From the NCBI GenBank assembly GCA_013368315.1, contig JAACJM010000026.1:186001-250000 (forward strand): 64,000 nucleotides of DNA. Reading direction: 5' to 3'. The translations under genes and the position numbers were made by a program. Below are positions 31,980 through 47,116 of the stretch, one piece after another. Each line of letters opens with the position of its first letter. The stretch's first letter is position 1. The DNA is from Tetrapyrgos nigripes. Its lineage: Eukaryota; Basidiomycota; Agaricomycetes; Agaricales; Campanellaceae. The notes below the pieces were generated by a model. It was not told the origin of the DNA and ran no database searches. It saw nothing but the letters and a program-made list of their open reading frames with translations.

Positions 31980-33917
31980 ATGGTACAGCTCTCTATGGTG
32001 CCAATTAAAGGTCAGTATATCTGTCTTATTGCGCTGCTCACTCTAAGTGTTTTGACAGGCAATGCAGTGAGGCACTGGCCATATTCCGGTTATCTAGGCC
32101 TCACTGCTCTCAAAGTCGAGGGCATCATTCGCACAAGGCTCGATTTGGACCAGAAACCCATCCCTGCAAAGTCTATCACCGTATCTGTTCGCTGCTACGA
32201 GTCCCGTCTCGGTCGCATAGGTGCACTGACCTCAAACGTGCTCGTAGATTACACCCAGGTTTTATGGTCAAAGCCTGACCACCAAGAGTATGCCGACATT
32301 GGAGAATCAGATTATCCCTTCCGTATCACCCTCCCTGCCCGTATTGGTGGCTTCAGCACCGCATCTTTCATAGAATATCGTTGTGTCTGGCGCGTCGAGG
32401 CTCTCCTGAACCATGCGCATATTACAGGGGTAGGTTCTCGCCAGATCAAACACGCTGAACTTCCTCTCGTCCGCTACGATCTTCCGCCTCATCTTCCACT
32501 GCCCAACGACACATTCCCTATAATTTCACCGTCAGACTTTATTCGTCAGACCTCACATACCAGAGCTCCGCCCATTCGCTACTGTATCCATGCTCCAAAA
32601 ACGCCGATTGGTCCAGCCGATCTTGTATCAATTCAAATATGTCTTCTGCCTACCCAGCCCATCATCTCTATACGCGGCGCTACAGTTGTAATTGAGCGTC
32701 GTCTCCATTTACACGATTCCCCATCCTATTCCGCTGCTACCTCTGCTATACCCATACCACATCCCCCCTTCGCGGATTCCACTTCACATTCTTCCGCTGG
32801 CACACCTTCATCTTCTTCATCCTTCAACTCTACTGTCATTCCTTGTACTCCTTCGGACAGTCGTGCTCAGCTCTTACCTCCGCATGCACTATCCGCTTCC
32901 ACCGATAGCCTCACCTCCAAAGTTACCGTTCATCCCATCGCGGCCGCTGAGTCTTCTGGTCCCTTTTCCCGAACCGAAAATGGTCTCTGGATCAAGACCC
33001 TCACCGTCCAGTGGCCCACTTCAAAATCTCACAGCCGTTGGGGCATAGGTGAAACTATGCAGTCTGACATAGTATCTGTCAAGTTCGTTGCTCGGATCAA
33101 GGTAAACTCAGTTTCTCTTGTCTTCAAATGGCCTAATGCAAATTATTCGATGTAGGTCATTGTCTCCACTTCGTTGGGTACGGATTCGCTAGACCTTGAC
33201 GAGGAGGAAATCACCGTCGTCTCCACCAACGACACTGAAAGACGTCTTGCAATGTCACGATCCCACGAGTCTCTTGTGGAGTCATCTCGTTCTAAATCCA
33301 AATCTCCACGTCGTTCTAGGAGAGATCGCGAAGACACTACCCCCGAACCCCCACTACCATCATCTGCTACCCGACTCGAACATCCCCATTCAGCTTCATC
33401 GTCATCACATTACTCAAATATCCCCCCTAAAGGAAAGTCTGTGCCACGGCGTCCACATACAAGCGCCGGTCCTCGGGACAAGTCTGCCTTTTCTGCTTCA
33501 AATCGCATGCACATGAACGCACCGTATGCGAGAACCAACGACGCTTCAGAGTCAAGGGGTGGTTCCGTCATGGATGACTCGTCTCCCTACCGACGGAAAA
33601 TGAGGCCTGGGACAGCTTCAACCATTGGAGTCACCAAAAGTAATGCAGTCGGGCACGTTTTTGCACCGTTGTCAACCATCAGATCATCTGGCACTAGTGG
33701 CAGTGGTCGTAGGAGTACGACCAGTACGACCAGTACTACTACAACAAGCGCAAGTGCAGAGGAGAGTATTCGTGAATGGGAGGAAGAGCTAGCAAGAATT
33801 GAGTTGAAGAGTCGACGGTCTAGCGATCTCTTGGGCTTTGGGCTTAAGCGCAAGCGGCGAGGTAGTGAGGCGAATGGCACTTCCGTGCCTTCGACACCAA
33901 CACTACTGAAGGCATGA
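31980..33917 (+). CDS. Arrestin-like N-terminal domain protein
   Basis: Three exons if the first intron is used (31980-32010, 32059-33102, 33155-33917). The arrestin-N region reads YLGLTALKVEGIIRTRLDLDQKPIPAKSITVSVRC then YPFRITLP. The second half contains Ser/Pro-rich low-complexity sequence, a basic Arg/Ser region (SKSKSPRRSRRDRED) and a final charged helix (EESIREWEEELARIELKSRR). Fungal arrestin-like proteins usually recruit ubiquitin ligases to plasma-membrane transporters; no clear PPxY motif was found, so that role is inference. The first intron (32011-32058, GTCAGT...TTGACAG) is 48 nt with no in-frame stop, so retention would add 16 mostly hydrophobic residues. Confidence 0.72.
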
Positions 33918-34166
33918 CTGAATGTATGAACATGTTCCAACTTCCAACTCTCCTATTTTCGTCGGATTCCGTCTATATTACTACCCCTGCATATGTATCG
34001 TTTCTCAGTCCCATGTTGTAGACTATCATTCGTCCTTATCCACGAGCACACCTAGTATACCATACCAATATTATGTATTCTCGAGCTCACTTGTTGGTGA
34101 CTTGCCATGATGTCACGCGTCGCGTAAGACTTCCACTCACTCTTCGACGAACTCGGCTTCGCAAGA
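33918..34166. other. Intergenic, arrestin-like gene to CBP4
   Basis: No gene seen. An ATGATG at 34107-34112 opens a frame of only a few codons (MMSRVA-stop) and does not join in frame to CBP4. Confidence 0.5.
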
Positions 34167-34691
34167 ATGCATTTTCCATGGATCAGATTCACTTTTCTTG
34201 CCAGTGGACGTACGTACCGCTTCTCATTCAAGAATGACCGCATTTGATGACGCTGGCATGCATCTATCTAGTCATGGGCTTTGGATATGTACTAATGAAA
34301 AGTCAGTCACCTCTACCGCCGCACTTTTGTTTCGTTCTCACCAAAGCTGTTCACATATGTAGCTACCGTTCCCACTGAAGAGCAACTCTACAACGTGAGC
34401 ATACATTAGCACCAGATTCCTTCTAGGTCCGTCTGTTTTAATGGAGTTTGGACACGTCTTATAGGCAATGTCTCCAGACCTCCGCAAAAAGGTGGACGCT
34501 GCACGGGAATTACGACTTGCTAGGGAAGTGGAGATGAAAAAGCAAGAGGAAGCTCAGGTGCGTGTCATATCCTACCAGGCCGTTAGCGTTCTTCTGATTC
34601 ATTCTTGCTTCTCATTACCAAGTCCCCAAATGCAAATAACACCGACCCAGATACTTTGAAACCTATATGGGCAAGTCCACCTCGAAAATAG
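34167..34691 (+). CDS. CBP4: CBP4, complex III assembly factor (88 aa, five exons)
   Basis: Rebuilt from five small exons: 34167-34209, 34272-34301, 34363-34394, 34465-34557 and 34623-34691, all GT-AG, totalling exactly 89 codons. The protein starts MHFPWIRFTFLASGLMGFGY, a single N-terminal membrane helix, followed by the family core VLMKTTVPTEEQLYNAMSP and DLRKKVDAARELRLAREVEM, and ends IWASPPRK. Fungal CBP4 is an inner mitochondrial membrane protein that works with Cbp3/Cbp6 to stabilise newly made cytochrome b for ubiquinol-cytochrome c reductase. The M..PW.R start and the GFGY-LMK-TPTEEQLYN block are characteristic. FMP25, another complex III factor, lies about 10 kb downstream. Confidence 0.9.
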
Positions 34692-35044
34692 ACTCGAGTA
34701 TACGTTATCTATGTACATAGGGCGTTGGCATGCTTCCAGGCGTTCTGCAGCGTGGACAATTGACCTAGAGTCCCTGCACAGTATGCTCTTGAAGTTTGGT
34801 TTGATTCTCTCTGCTTTGTACAAAACAGGTTGACGAGAGTTGTAACAGATAATATATACTAGAATTAGCCTAATGAGTTAAACAGGTGCCCTATCCACCT
34901 GGAAAATGCGGCAACTATGGTAATAGTATGAGAAGGGAATTCTAATGAAAAGGATACAGTGAAAGATGCTAGTGAACAGTCTGAATGTAGTGAAATAGAT
35001 ACGAATCCCTGATTATACAGCGCATAACCTCTCAATCTCAAGTA
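34692..35044. other. Intergenic, convergent 3' ends of CBP4 and SIP5
   Basis: AT-rich 3' flanks of two convergent genes. No gene, tRNA or repeat recognised. Confidence 0.5.
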
Positions 35045-37016
35045 TCATTGTGTCGTGGTGGGCGTGTTTGCATGGGATCTGCAGAAGAGAACAGTTCATG
35101 AATCACCTTCATGACCGTCAGAAATGGGTCACTTACCCCATCTCGGTGGGTTCACCAGCATCCTCGGAAGTCGCAGAAGGCTTCTTCGATATGAGAGGCT
35201 CCTGAGAAGACTCAGGAGAGGAAGGGAGATGCTCATAAGTAGCCTCAGTTCCAATCACAGTCGTCGATTCAGAGATGCTCGAATCTGCGTGGACAGGTAC
35301 TGGCCGAGGCGTAGAGACTTTCGAAGATCCATTTGCCTCTTGAGCTGCCTGAGATTGACCCTCGGTGGCATCTGCCCGCGACTCTGTTTCTGCTGCGAGC
35401 TTTGACGCATTCTGAGCAATTTCCGAGGGGCTAGGATGGACATCTGAAGAACTATTTAAGATAGCGCTGGCCGTGGACGTCGTACTCAGAGCAGCACTCA
35501 GTGTACTAAAAGCAGGTGGCGAAAGATCATTTGAGGTCGAAGCAGTGGTCTGCCGCGCAGCTGGTGACGGAGATCGGCTCTTGGAAGATTGTCGAATCTG
35601 CAAGAAACCGCTACTTTGCGAAGTCGTAGGGCTGGAGGGCGAAGAGGCGGCGCCATTGGTCGCCTGAGAAGTGGAAGGACCAAGACTTGATCCATTGTGA
35701 TCCGCAGACAAACCCTTCCCAGCGGCGTCCTTCTCTTTCTTCTTCTTCTCTTCAGCTTCCTTCCGTTGCTGTTCTTCGTGTTCGATAAGGGACAATCGCA
35801 TGGCCTCCATCAACATGAGCTACACAAGTATTAGATTTTGCGATCTGAGCAAGGGAGGAACATACCTCTTCCAGATCTTGACCAAGATATTGCTCAAATG
35901 GACCGGCTGGGTGTTGCTGCCGCCTTCTTGACCGCCGACTACCTCCGTTATTATCAGAGCTTTCGCCTCCACCTTCTTCACCCGACAACGCATGGACACG
36001 GCCACTCGTGATCCCAACAGGTATTAAACGATCACCCACTTGTCGCATGATAATACGGCGATTGGCGCGACGCGTCACCGCTGCTTGCATGGCAGCCAAT
36101 TTGGCTTCCCAGTCCGGCCGAATGTGATCTGGTGGACTGAATCAATTACGCAATTATTAGAAAGTGACCGCGACTCACCGATGGTAACCACCTCGGGGCT
36201 ATCAGCATTGAAGCTCTTCTGTCGTCGTTTGTGGGTAGGAGCGGTCGGCGTTGTTGTCTCAGGCGTCGATGATCCTTTGTGGGAGTCTAGCCACTGCGTG
36301 TTTATAAAAATAATGCTTTAATGAAGACCAGAAGGAGCACCGAACACAGAATCACTCACAGATCCGTCCTGACCTATTCCAGCACGCCAGGGAGGAGGTG
36401 TATACACGATTCCAAAATTGTCTTGGACGCAGTAAGGGCATGCAGCGGGTTCGGAAACAAGATGTGTGGTAGTAGGTTCACTACGTTTGATTTGAACAAA
36501 ACATTCTGTACATATTGCTTGGTCGCAGCATCGTGAATGGTTGATGTTTGGGGGATAGTACTACAGCACATGAGTGACGTAATGAATAAGGTCTAAGCAG
36601 CCTGAAAGAGAAAACTTTTGACTCACCAAGAAGCAGATAGGACATTCTACGGCGCCTCTATAAATTGCGGCCTCTGGTTTAGCTGGATCTTTGAGAGTGG
36701 AAGGGCGCTTCGCGTGACTCTTGAAGGAAGCACTGGCGGGAAGGGACTGGGATGTCTCGGCGCGGGAGGAATCTGATGATTGTTCTGGTTCTGGCGGAGA
36801 CCTTCTTGCAGCGAGTATTTGGTCGTCTGTCCATGAATCATCATAATCTTCGAGTGGACGATAGAAGGGAGCTAATCTTCGTGCGCAGATGAGTTGAGTG
36901 ACAACGGCGTGATTCCAGTCCTGGGAGCCAGTATAGACACCCTGAGGGGTGAGATATCCAAAGTCGACCGAGTCGTCCTGATGAGGTCTTGAGGAGGACG
37001 AGGAGCTGTTGCCCAT
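35045..37016 (-). CDS. SIP5: SIP5-like RING-type protein
   Basis: N-terminus [20 protein letters not shown], then [25 protein letters not shown], and the split zinc-binding region VECPICFL...[24 protein letters not shown]...CPYC spread over two exons. This matches yeast Sip5 (Snf1-interacting) and fungal homologues. MGNSSS could be N-myristoylated. The middle part ([20 protein letters not shown]) and the helix [27 protein letters not shown] are conserved; the rest is Ser-rich and disordered. The last exon is separated by an intron at 35079-35136 (GTAAGT...CTGCAG), giving a tail [10 protein letters not shown] and TGA at 35045-35047; without splicing the frame ends at the TAA inside that 5' splice site. 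Confidence 0.8.
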
Positions 37017-37319
37017 TTCTGAGCAGTACGATGTGCGGAAAGGCTAAGGAAGAGTGTTTGCTTTTGTTATGATGTCAGCCCAATGAGGATGTTTCCAGAA
37101 GGACTACTACCGACATAAAATATTACTGAGAAGCCTTTGAGAGCTGGGAATCCTTCTTCACACCAGATACCGGACTCCAGAGTCCAAGACGAGATCCGGT
37201 TTCGGGAGTCAGGCCCTGCATAATCCCGAGTGACATGCTGACGTGGAACCCGTTTGGGGAAATACTTTTTAGCTACGCGGGACGTGTTCCCGTACCTGTT
37301 CCTTTCTCTCCACTTGGCT
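37017..37319. other. Divergent promoter region, SIP5/SERCA
   Basis: Shared upstream region of two divergent genes. No clear TATA box or repeat seen. Confidence 0.45.
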
Positions 37320-40887
<3,568 letters not shown>

Positions 40888-41146
40888 GTAGGATACTATG
40901 AATATTGTATAGACCTTGGCGTAATGTAATGTCGACGGAGGCTTTCGCATGAAATAATGATCGAGACAAGTCCCCTGTCTCTGCCTCTGTATGGCATAAA
41001 AGGACGTGCATTGTGAATACGATCTCATTGCAGCAGCTTTGACCGGATCCCCATTGTGTCCATTCTCTCTTTTATTCCAGTCTCGTTGCTGGACAGCTTC
41101 GAGCTACCTTCACTCGTTTACTCACTAGGACTCAAAGGACTTCACG

Positions 41147-42067
41147 ATGATGCTTGTACAATATCTGCTGGCGTCGCTCTTTATACCCTTCCTGGCGGCC
41201 TCGCATGTACCTATCCCGCACGCACTCAAACGTCATCATTCTGGCCGCGATCTCGTTGTTCGTGGACCAACCGCCTTGGCGAAGAGATTTGATAGCGCTA
41301 GATTCACTTACTACGATGTTGGGTTGGGTTCTTGTGGTGCATGGAACGTCGCAAATGATTTCGTGAGTAGCCCCTATTCATGCTATAGCTAAACTTCTGA
41401 ACTTGTTCTGTACATCAGATCGTGGCGCTGAATATTGCTGTAAGTCTTTTTCATGGAACCGAAGCACGATTAAGGACATGTCCTGACTACGTTCTTTCCA
41501 GCAATATGACGGTGGCGCCCACTGTGGTCAGACCATTACGATTAGCTTTGGCGGCAAGAGCACTCAGGCTACGATTATGGATTTGGTGAGTTCTGACAAC
41601 GTCGCATTGGACTTGCAGACTGATGCGGACCTGTCAAGTGTCCTGGATGCCCATACGGTGGACTTGACATGTCGCGAGGCTTGTTCAACTTCTTTGCGTC
41701 CCAGGATGCTGGTGTAGTTTATGGAATGTGGGAGTTTGGTTCTGGTACTGCTCCCACTTCTGCACCTGCACCTGCCCCTTCCACTTCTTGGACTCCGCCT
41801 ACTCCCGCTTGGACACCTCCTGCTCCGACTAGCACCTGGGTCGCACCTTCCACCTCTAGCACTTCCACTTCATCGTCTTCCTCGTCATCGTCTTCTTCCT
41901 CTTCCTTGACTTCGGTGCCTTCTTCTTCGTCCACATCGAGTTCTGCCCTTGTCACCTCATCTACGTCAGTGGCTGTAGTCGACACGATCGGGAGTGGCTC
42001 TAGCGGGGTCGTCGAGCAATTAAACCTGGCTATGGTTGGACTTGGTGGGGTGGTGATTGCTCATTAG
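41147..42067 (+). CDS. Loosenin-like secreted DPBB protein A, Ser-rich tail
   Basis: Signal peptide (MMLVQYLLASLFIPFLAAS), a propeptide ending LAKR (Kex2-type site), then a double-psi beta-barrel domain: FDSARFTYYDVGLGSCGAWNV, QYDGGAHCGQTITISFGG and CPGCPYGGLDMSRGLFNFF. The domain is split by introns after NDF, after NIA and after MDL. A Pro/Thr/Ser-rich tail (about 80 residues including long Ser runs) ends in a short hydrophobic stretch VGLGGVVIAH, which may be a weak GPI signal. Family relatives in mushrooms include loosenins and riboflavin-aldehyde-forming-enzyme-like proteins that act on cell walls; only the expansin-like first domain is present. Next to a paralogue. Confidence 0.85.
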
Positions 42068-42320
42068 ATACCATATCTGATTCTATCATTCTTCTGCACT
42101 ATGGGTAATTGTACCGGATGATTCTGTATGATTGCTAGGACACATACTAGCACTAGTTGTTTTGGACAAAGTAGCGCGGCAAAGGCACGTGTCATTTGAT
42201 GGAATTCAGACATATGGCAAGAGAACGCCGCGACCGGTTTTAAAGCTTACCCTCGTGTGCCCTTTCCCTCCTTCGATATATCTCCATTCTTTTTTTCCCT
42301 CCTTCCTTTGAGACTACACT

Positions 42321-43435
42321 ATGTTCTCCGCTGTCGTTTCAGCAGCTCTACTTGCTCTGCCACTCACTGTCGTTGCTGATCAACACCACCACCGCGCTCA
42401 CCAGCATCGCGACATCGCAAAACGTGCTCCAGGCAATGTCAACGTCTACAAACGTTTCGATGGCACTCGCTGGACCTTCTACGATGTTGGCCTGTGCGTC
42501 TTCCAGGTTTTCGGTCTTTTGAGGTACTCACTCTGTGTGTTTTCTTTCCCTTGTAGAGGTGCCTGCGGTAAAACCAACACTGAAAACGACTTTGTGAGTC
42601 GCGAGGTCCTCTTCCTGCATGGAAAGCCCAACTAATCTGTCTTCCTTTCTTTCTTTTTTCTCTTTGTAAGATCGTCGCTCTTAACACCCCCGTGAGTACT
42701 TCATCTCAACTCGTTGCTACGTCGTTTTGACGAGTGATATCAGCAATATGGAAGTGGATTTCCTGGCCCCAACTGCTTCAAATCTATCACCATGTCGTAC
42801 AACGGCAAAACTACCAACGCCGTCATTATGGACGAGGTGATTCTTACTCGCGTCTTTCCGTCAGAATATTTTTGACAATCTTTCCTTGGTAGTGTCCTGG
42901 ATGCCCTTATGGTGGTCTTGATTTGTCTCGTGGTCTATTCAAGTTCTTTGCCCCTGAAAGCGAAGGTGTCCTCACCGGCAACTGGTGGTTCAACGATGGA
43001 AGCGACAGTGGCGGTAATGGTGGTGGCAATGGCGGTGGTCAAGGTGGTGGTGATGATCCTACCTCTACTACGAAACAGCCCAAACCGACTACCACCAAAG
43101 AGCCAGAACCAGAACCGACGCCTACCACCACCCAAGAACCTCCTTCCCCTACCCCTGAACCACCTAAACCTTCCACCACTAGTACTAGAACCAGAACTCG
43201 CACTAGCACCTCTCAGACTAGCTCCAGCAGCAGCAGTTCCTCTGAGGCACCTTCCTCCACCAGCTCGTCGTCTTCCAGCGAAACGCCTTCCACAGCCATC
43301 GACTACTCCAGTGGCCCTGCATCAGGACTCGCTGTGCCCACTGGTACTGCGCGCAGCAGTGATTTCCTTAACGTCGCAAATCAAGCCATTATCAACCTCG
43401 GTGGGGTTGTAGCGGCTGGTGTACAGGCCCATTAA
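42321..43435 (+). CDS. Loosenin-like secreted DPBB protein B, Gly/Thr/Ser-rich tail
   Basis: Paralogue of the gene 250 bp upstream with the same layout: signal peptide MFSAVVSAALLALPLTVVA, His-rich propeptide ending VYKR (Kex2-type site), DPBB domain FDGTRWTFYDVGL-GACGKTNTENDF-IVALNTP-QYGSG...CFKSITMSYNGK...CPGCPYGGLDLSRGLFKFF with introns at the same places. The tail has a Gly-rich spacer, a Thr/Pro/Glu stretch and Ser runs, then a semi-hydrophobic end (NLGGVVAAGVQAH). Cysteines expected for the barrel are kept, here with one pair that protein A also has (CG...CPGC). Likely an extracellular wall-associated protein from a recent tandem duplication. Confidence 0.87.
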
Positions 43436-43828
43436 TGCAGAATCAGTTATTCTGTCTTATCATTATTGTGTTCCTTTCTGCATGATATAACGACGTTGGC
43501 TTCTACATTTGCTATACCCTTGTCGAGTCACATTTCTAACTACTTCCGCTTCTAATACCCGTTGCTCTCATATCGTTGCTTTTATATGTTCCTGTTGTTG
43601 GCAGTTTGGGTATTGTGCGATTATCGATACTTGCACACTGGATGTCTGTAAAGATTTACCTATTCTGCCACTATCTTATTTCAGGTTCTGGATTTCACTG
43701 TTGATTGTCGCGAAATAGACTTGCTTGTGACAAGATAGTATGACCATTAAAACAGAGGAGGTATTTTACAAGAGTAGGGAGGCAAATCGTGCAGTACCAA
43801 ATGGTCATATATACGCAGAGAAAGATAT
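43436..43828. other. Convergent 3' flanks
   Basis: Lies between the stop codons of loosenin-like B (+) and the hypothetical gene (-). Open frames here are short and show no recognisable motifs. Confidence 0.5.
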
Positions 43829-44754
43829 TCAGTGAAAACAGGACACGAGGAGTACTGACAGCCCATGTTCCTTCACCCAATCACGGGAAGCACGACTCTG
43901 AGGCTTCTTTCGAATCGATCTGATGAGAGCAGACCGGCTAGGATACATAACCTGCTGTATGGCGTCTGGGCCTTGACCACGCACTGCAAGATAATCACGA
44001 ATATTCAAGAAGGCATGCGACTTCAGCATGTTCTTGGCAGCAGTCAACGAGGCTGGAAGAGAGGAATTTACGAGCCCCAGCTCAATTAAGAGAGACTGGA
44101 GGAATGTGAGACGGCGATAGGAGTCCTCTTGAGCAGAAGGATCGGAGAGGAATCTGGGTCGAACCCTGGTTAGATGTGGAACTGGTCGGGTAATGCCAAG
44201 AAGACATACAAAGTGATATAGCTTGCGGCCTCGTCATATACCGACGACTCTGAGGTAGTCGTCTCGGAGACGCAGTCAGAGATATCATCTACTATTGGAC
44301 GAGAACCCAACCCCGTCTGCTTCTTCCCCTTCCTTCTGTGAGAGTTGTGGTTGGTGGTAGTTAACTGAGCTGACGGACCAGGGAGCGACGAAGCAGCAGC
44401 ACGCTTCTTCTTTCTCTTGCTCCGCTTGCTGGGACTGCGGGCGACGTCAGAGGACGTAGCACTGCTAACAGAGAGATTCGATAATGCGGATACGAGGCGA
44501 TCATGATCCGAAATAGAAGGGAGAGGAGTGGAAACACCGCTAGGTGACTGGGCATGGGTCAAGATAACGAAGTCGTCGCCTTCAGAGCTGTTGGCAGACG
44601 TAATATCGTCCGATGGAGACCAAACAATCTCGTCGTCGTCTCCTACTAAACTGAATGACTGGAAGCTAGACGTAGTCGAGGAACGAGAGCGAGAGGAATC
44701 ATCTGCAAGGTCGTACGACGACGAACTGAGTGCGGGAGACACTACTGCAGCCAT
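43829..44754 (-). CDS. Hypothetical Ser-rich protein with conserved C-terminal helix
   Basis: Two exons joined over a GTATGT...AACCAG intron at about 44167-44211. The N-terminal two thirds are Ser/Asp-rich and disordered (FSLVGDDDEIVWSPSDD, FVILTHAQSPSG), with a Lys/Arg block (SPSKRSKRKKKR) that looks like a nuclear localisation signal. The C-terminal part (FLSDPSAQEDSYRRLTFLQSLLIELGL, then LTAAKNMLKSHAFLNIRDYL and SRSALIRSIRKKP) is ordered and probably the functional part. I do not recognise the family. Start chosen at MAAVVSPAL; the frame upstream lacks another ATG. Confidence 0.65.
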
Positions 44755-44864
44755 CTCCAGCTGGAAGTAAGGAAGAAAGAACAAATTAGGGTGAAAATGT
44801 AATTCAGGGTCTCAAAATGGGTAAACATCAAGTCAAGTAGATAGGGGGCCGTAATTCCGCAACC

Positions 44865-46954
44865 TCACGCGACTCTCCAGTACACAGCACTGTTGAAATA
44901 TCCGGTAACCGCTCTCTGCTCGACATTCACTCCTCTCTTCCAAACATTACCCTGAAGATCCCGTACCTCCTTTGCTTTCGTCTTTCTCAGCATGAACCTT
45001 TCACCATCTGAGGTGGTCATGGGGGTGGGAAAAGCGCTACTAGATTTCTTTCCGTTTCCAAGCTCAGAGTCGTAATTTTTGCCCCACACCATCAGGTCAC
45101 GACGCGAAAAAATTTCGGTTTCGCCCGCAGATGTGTCCAGCGTCAGCAAGACATGTCCAGTCGGGGACACTGAGACCGACTCAGGGACAATTGGTACAGC
45201 TGTCTTCTTGGTGTCATTGTCTGTAAGATCAGAGGTTTGTTGGAATAGATGTCATGGCGATGAAACACAGTCACGCACACTCTATTAACCCACTAACACC
45301 CCGTGTTTTGGTCGGAGCTCCCTGCGCATTGGTGAAAACATTGTTGCCAAGACCGCCCCATTGTCCATTACCACAGGTTAGAACCTCAAATATTCTTGAT
45401 GGTGAAGATTTGCTTTGGGTTCTTTCAATAGTAAAGCAAGTCAGGTCACCGCCTTACTGGGGAATTAGTTAAGGCGCCTGCAGATCAATGAACGGTTTAC
45501 ATACCAGCAGAGACATCCACACATTTGGTGCGTGCTGCCGAATCAAGCGAGCGCCATAAGACAACCTCAGTGGGGACAGTAATGCTGTCCATAGTCACAT
45601 TCGGTCCAAGACCAATCTGACTGATGTGGCCCAAGTAATGAATATCGGTTTAGGAACAGACAGATGTGAATCATACCCATATTCATTAGCTCCCCAGCCC
45701 AGAACCCTTCCGTCGCTAGTCAGCGCAAAACTGGATCGTCCACCAGCCTGAAGACGAGAAATCTTAATGTCGCGCAAACAAGGTATTTCAAAAACTGTTG
45801 GACAGTTTCTGACCGAACTGTCGTCAAACTTGTGCGAACCCTGTTCGGTATTGACGGAGGATGTACGCTTGAAAGGCGAGGCTTTTGCGTATGGGTCCGA
45901 CACGCTCTTCGGCACAAGTTCCACGGATTGCATGACCTTGGGGTCAGAAGGAGAAGGAGCAGGTGTCACAAATTTACGAAAACCAAGTTGACCATGAGAG
46001 TTCGCATCCCGGGTGATTGGATGAGCGAATGCTCGGCCTGCAGACGTCAAAGCTAATAGATGATCTTGTCCTACTGAGATGGACACGAACCTGACGCAAA
46101 AAGGAAAGATGAGTTTCCAAATGAGAACGGCAGGTAAAAAATATACTTTTCACTCCATGAAAGAGATTCTCTCGGAGAGACCTCTACAAAGGCAGAGGAT
46201 GACCCTATTGCTTTGTTCGAGGTGGCTACCCACCACGAAGACGTTGTATTGGGAACACCTGTTGATGAATTTTGGCCCGGTAGATCGCTAGCGTATATTT
46301 TGCCTGACGAAGATAGGGCATATAGTCGATTGTCCGAAAGTTGAAGTTGCACAATGTCCTATAGTCTGCGTCAAGATTCCAAGTGTAATTATGGAAAAAA
46401 GAATGACGTTCTCACCTTCCCCTTCATTGTCAAGGTTGGTTTTGAGTCTGTCTGGTCTTGTTGGAAGCATTTGCCCCACTGATATACGTCCCCTCGAGCA
46501 TCGATACAAGCTGCGTGGTTCCGATGGAATACTAAATCCCTCAAGGCAACATTATCCAACCAGTTTGCGACCAGAGGTCTCCGAATGGGTTCTGTATCCG
46601 ATTCGTCAGGTGTCAGAGTCTTAGAGCTGTTGAGAAACAAAACCATGAGCAATTGGTATGAGGATGTGATATTACAGCGCACGCATTTGAGCCCCAGACC
46701 AAGGTGTGTAAAGCATCGGGGTCAGCAACATTGGAGCGAGGAGGGCCAGAGACGGGAAGTTTTGAAGTAGATTGAACAGAGTTTTGCTGCTGAGGACTAT
46801 CGTTTAAAATGACACTCTTGGAAGCAGAATATGCGAGATATCCAGCGGCAACGGTTGCTGATATGGCAGCAATGGTTCTTTTGTGAGAATGGTTGGTGAT
46901 AGCATGATTAGGCAACTTGGAGGCTCTATGAGCAAGTCTTGCACTTCTGAGCAT
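44865..46954 (-). CDS. FMP25: FMP25-like mitochondrial RCC1-repeat protein
   Basis: Arg-rich presequence (MLRSARLAHRASKLP) and one hydrophobic segment (AAISATVAAGYLAYSA), then degenerate RCC1/ATS1 propeller blades spread over about seven exons: LHTLVWGSNA, RDLVFHRNHAACIDARGDVYQWGKC, LQLSDNRLYALSSSGKIYA, VSISVGQDHLLALTSAGRAFA, QAGGRSSFALTSDGRVLGWGANEYG and VSPTGHVLLTLDT...LMVWGKNYDSELGNG. This layout fits yeast Fmp25, an inner-membrane protein required for complex III (Rieske) assembly. The upstream in-frame extension to 47107 lacks homology-like sequence, so ATG at 46954 is used. The neighbouring minus-strand gene starts 877 bp further upstream. Confidence 0.8.
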
Positions 46955-47116
46955 AGTTTGAGAGCAAGTGAATGTCTGAGTCTCGAAAAAAGTTATGACG
47001 CGTGACGTAGCGTATACACTCTTGGTCCGTGCGCTCCTTAAGTACATATCAGCTCTACGGAATACCTGGTAACTACATAGCAAAGTGGTAGTAATACTAG
47101 CAGGCACCTCTTACCC

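Noticed and set aside
34107..34127. ATGATG start followed by GTAAG as first exon of CBP4
   Set aside because: Does not join in frame to the conserved GFGYVLMK exon; the 34167 start gives the family N-terminus and an exact frame.
41719..41985. Asp/Glu/Val-rich minus-strand frame
   Set aside because: Antisense shadow of the Ser-rich tail of loosenin-like A.
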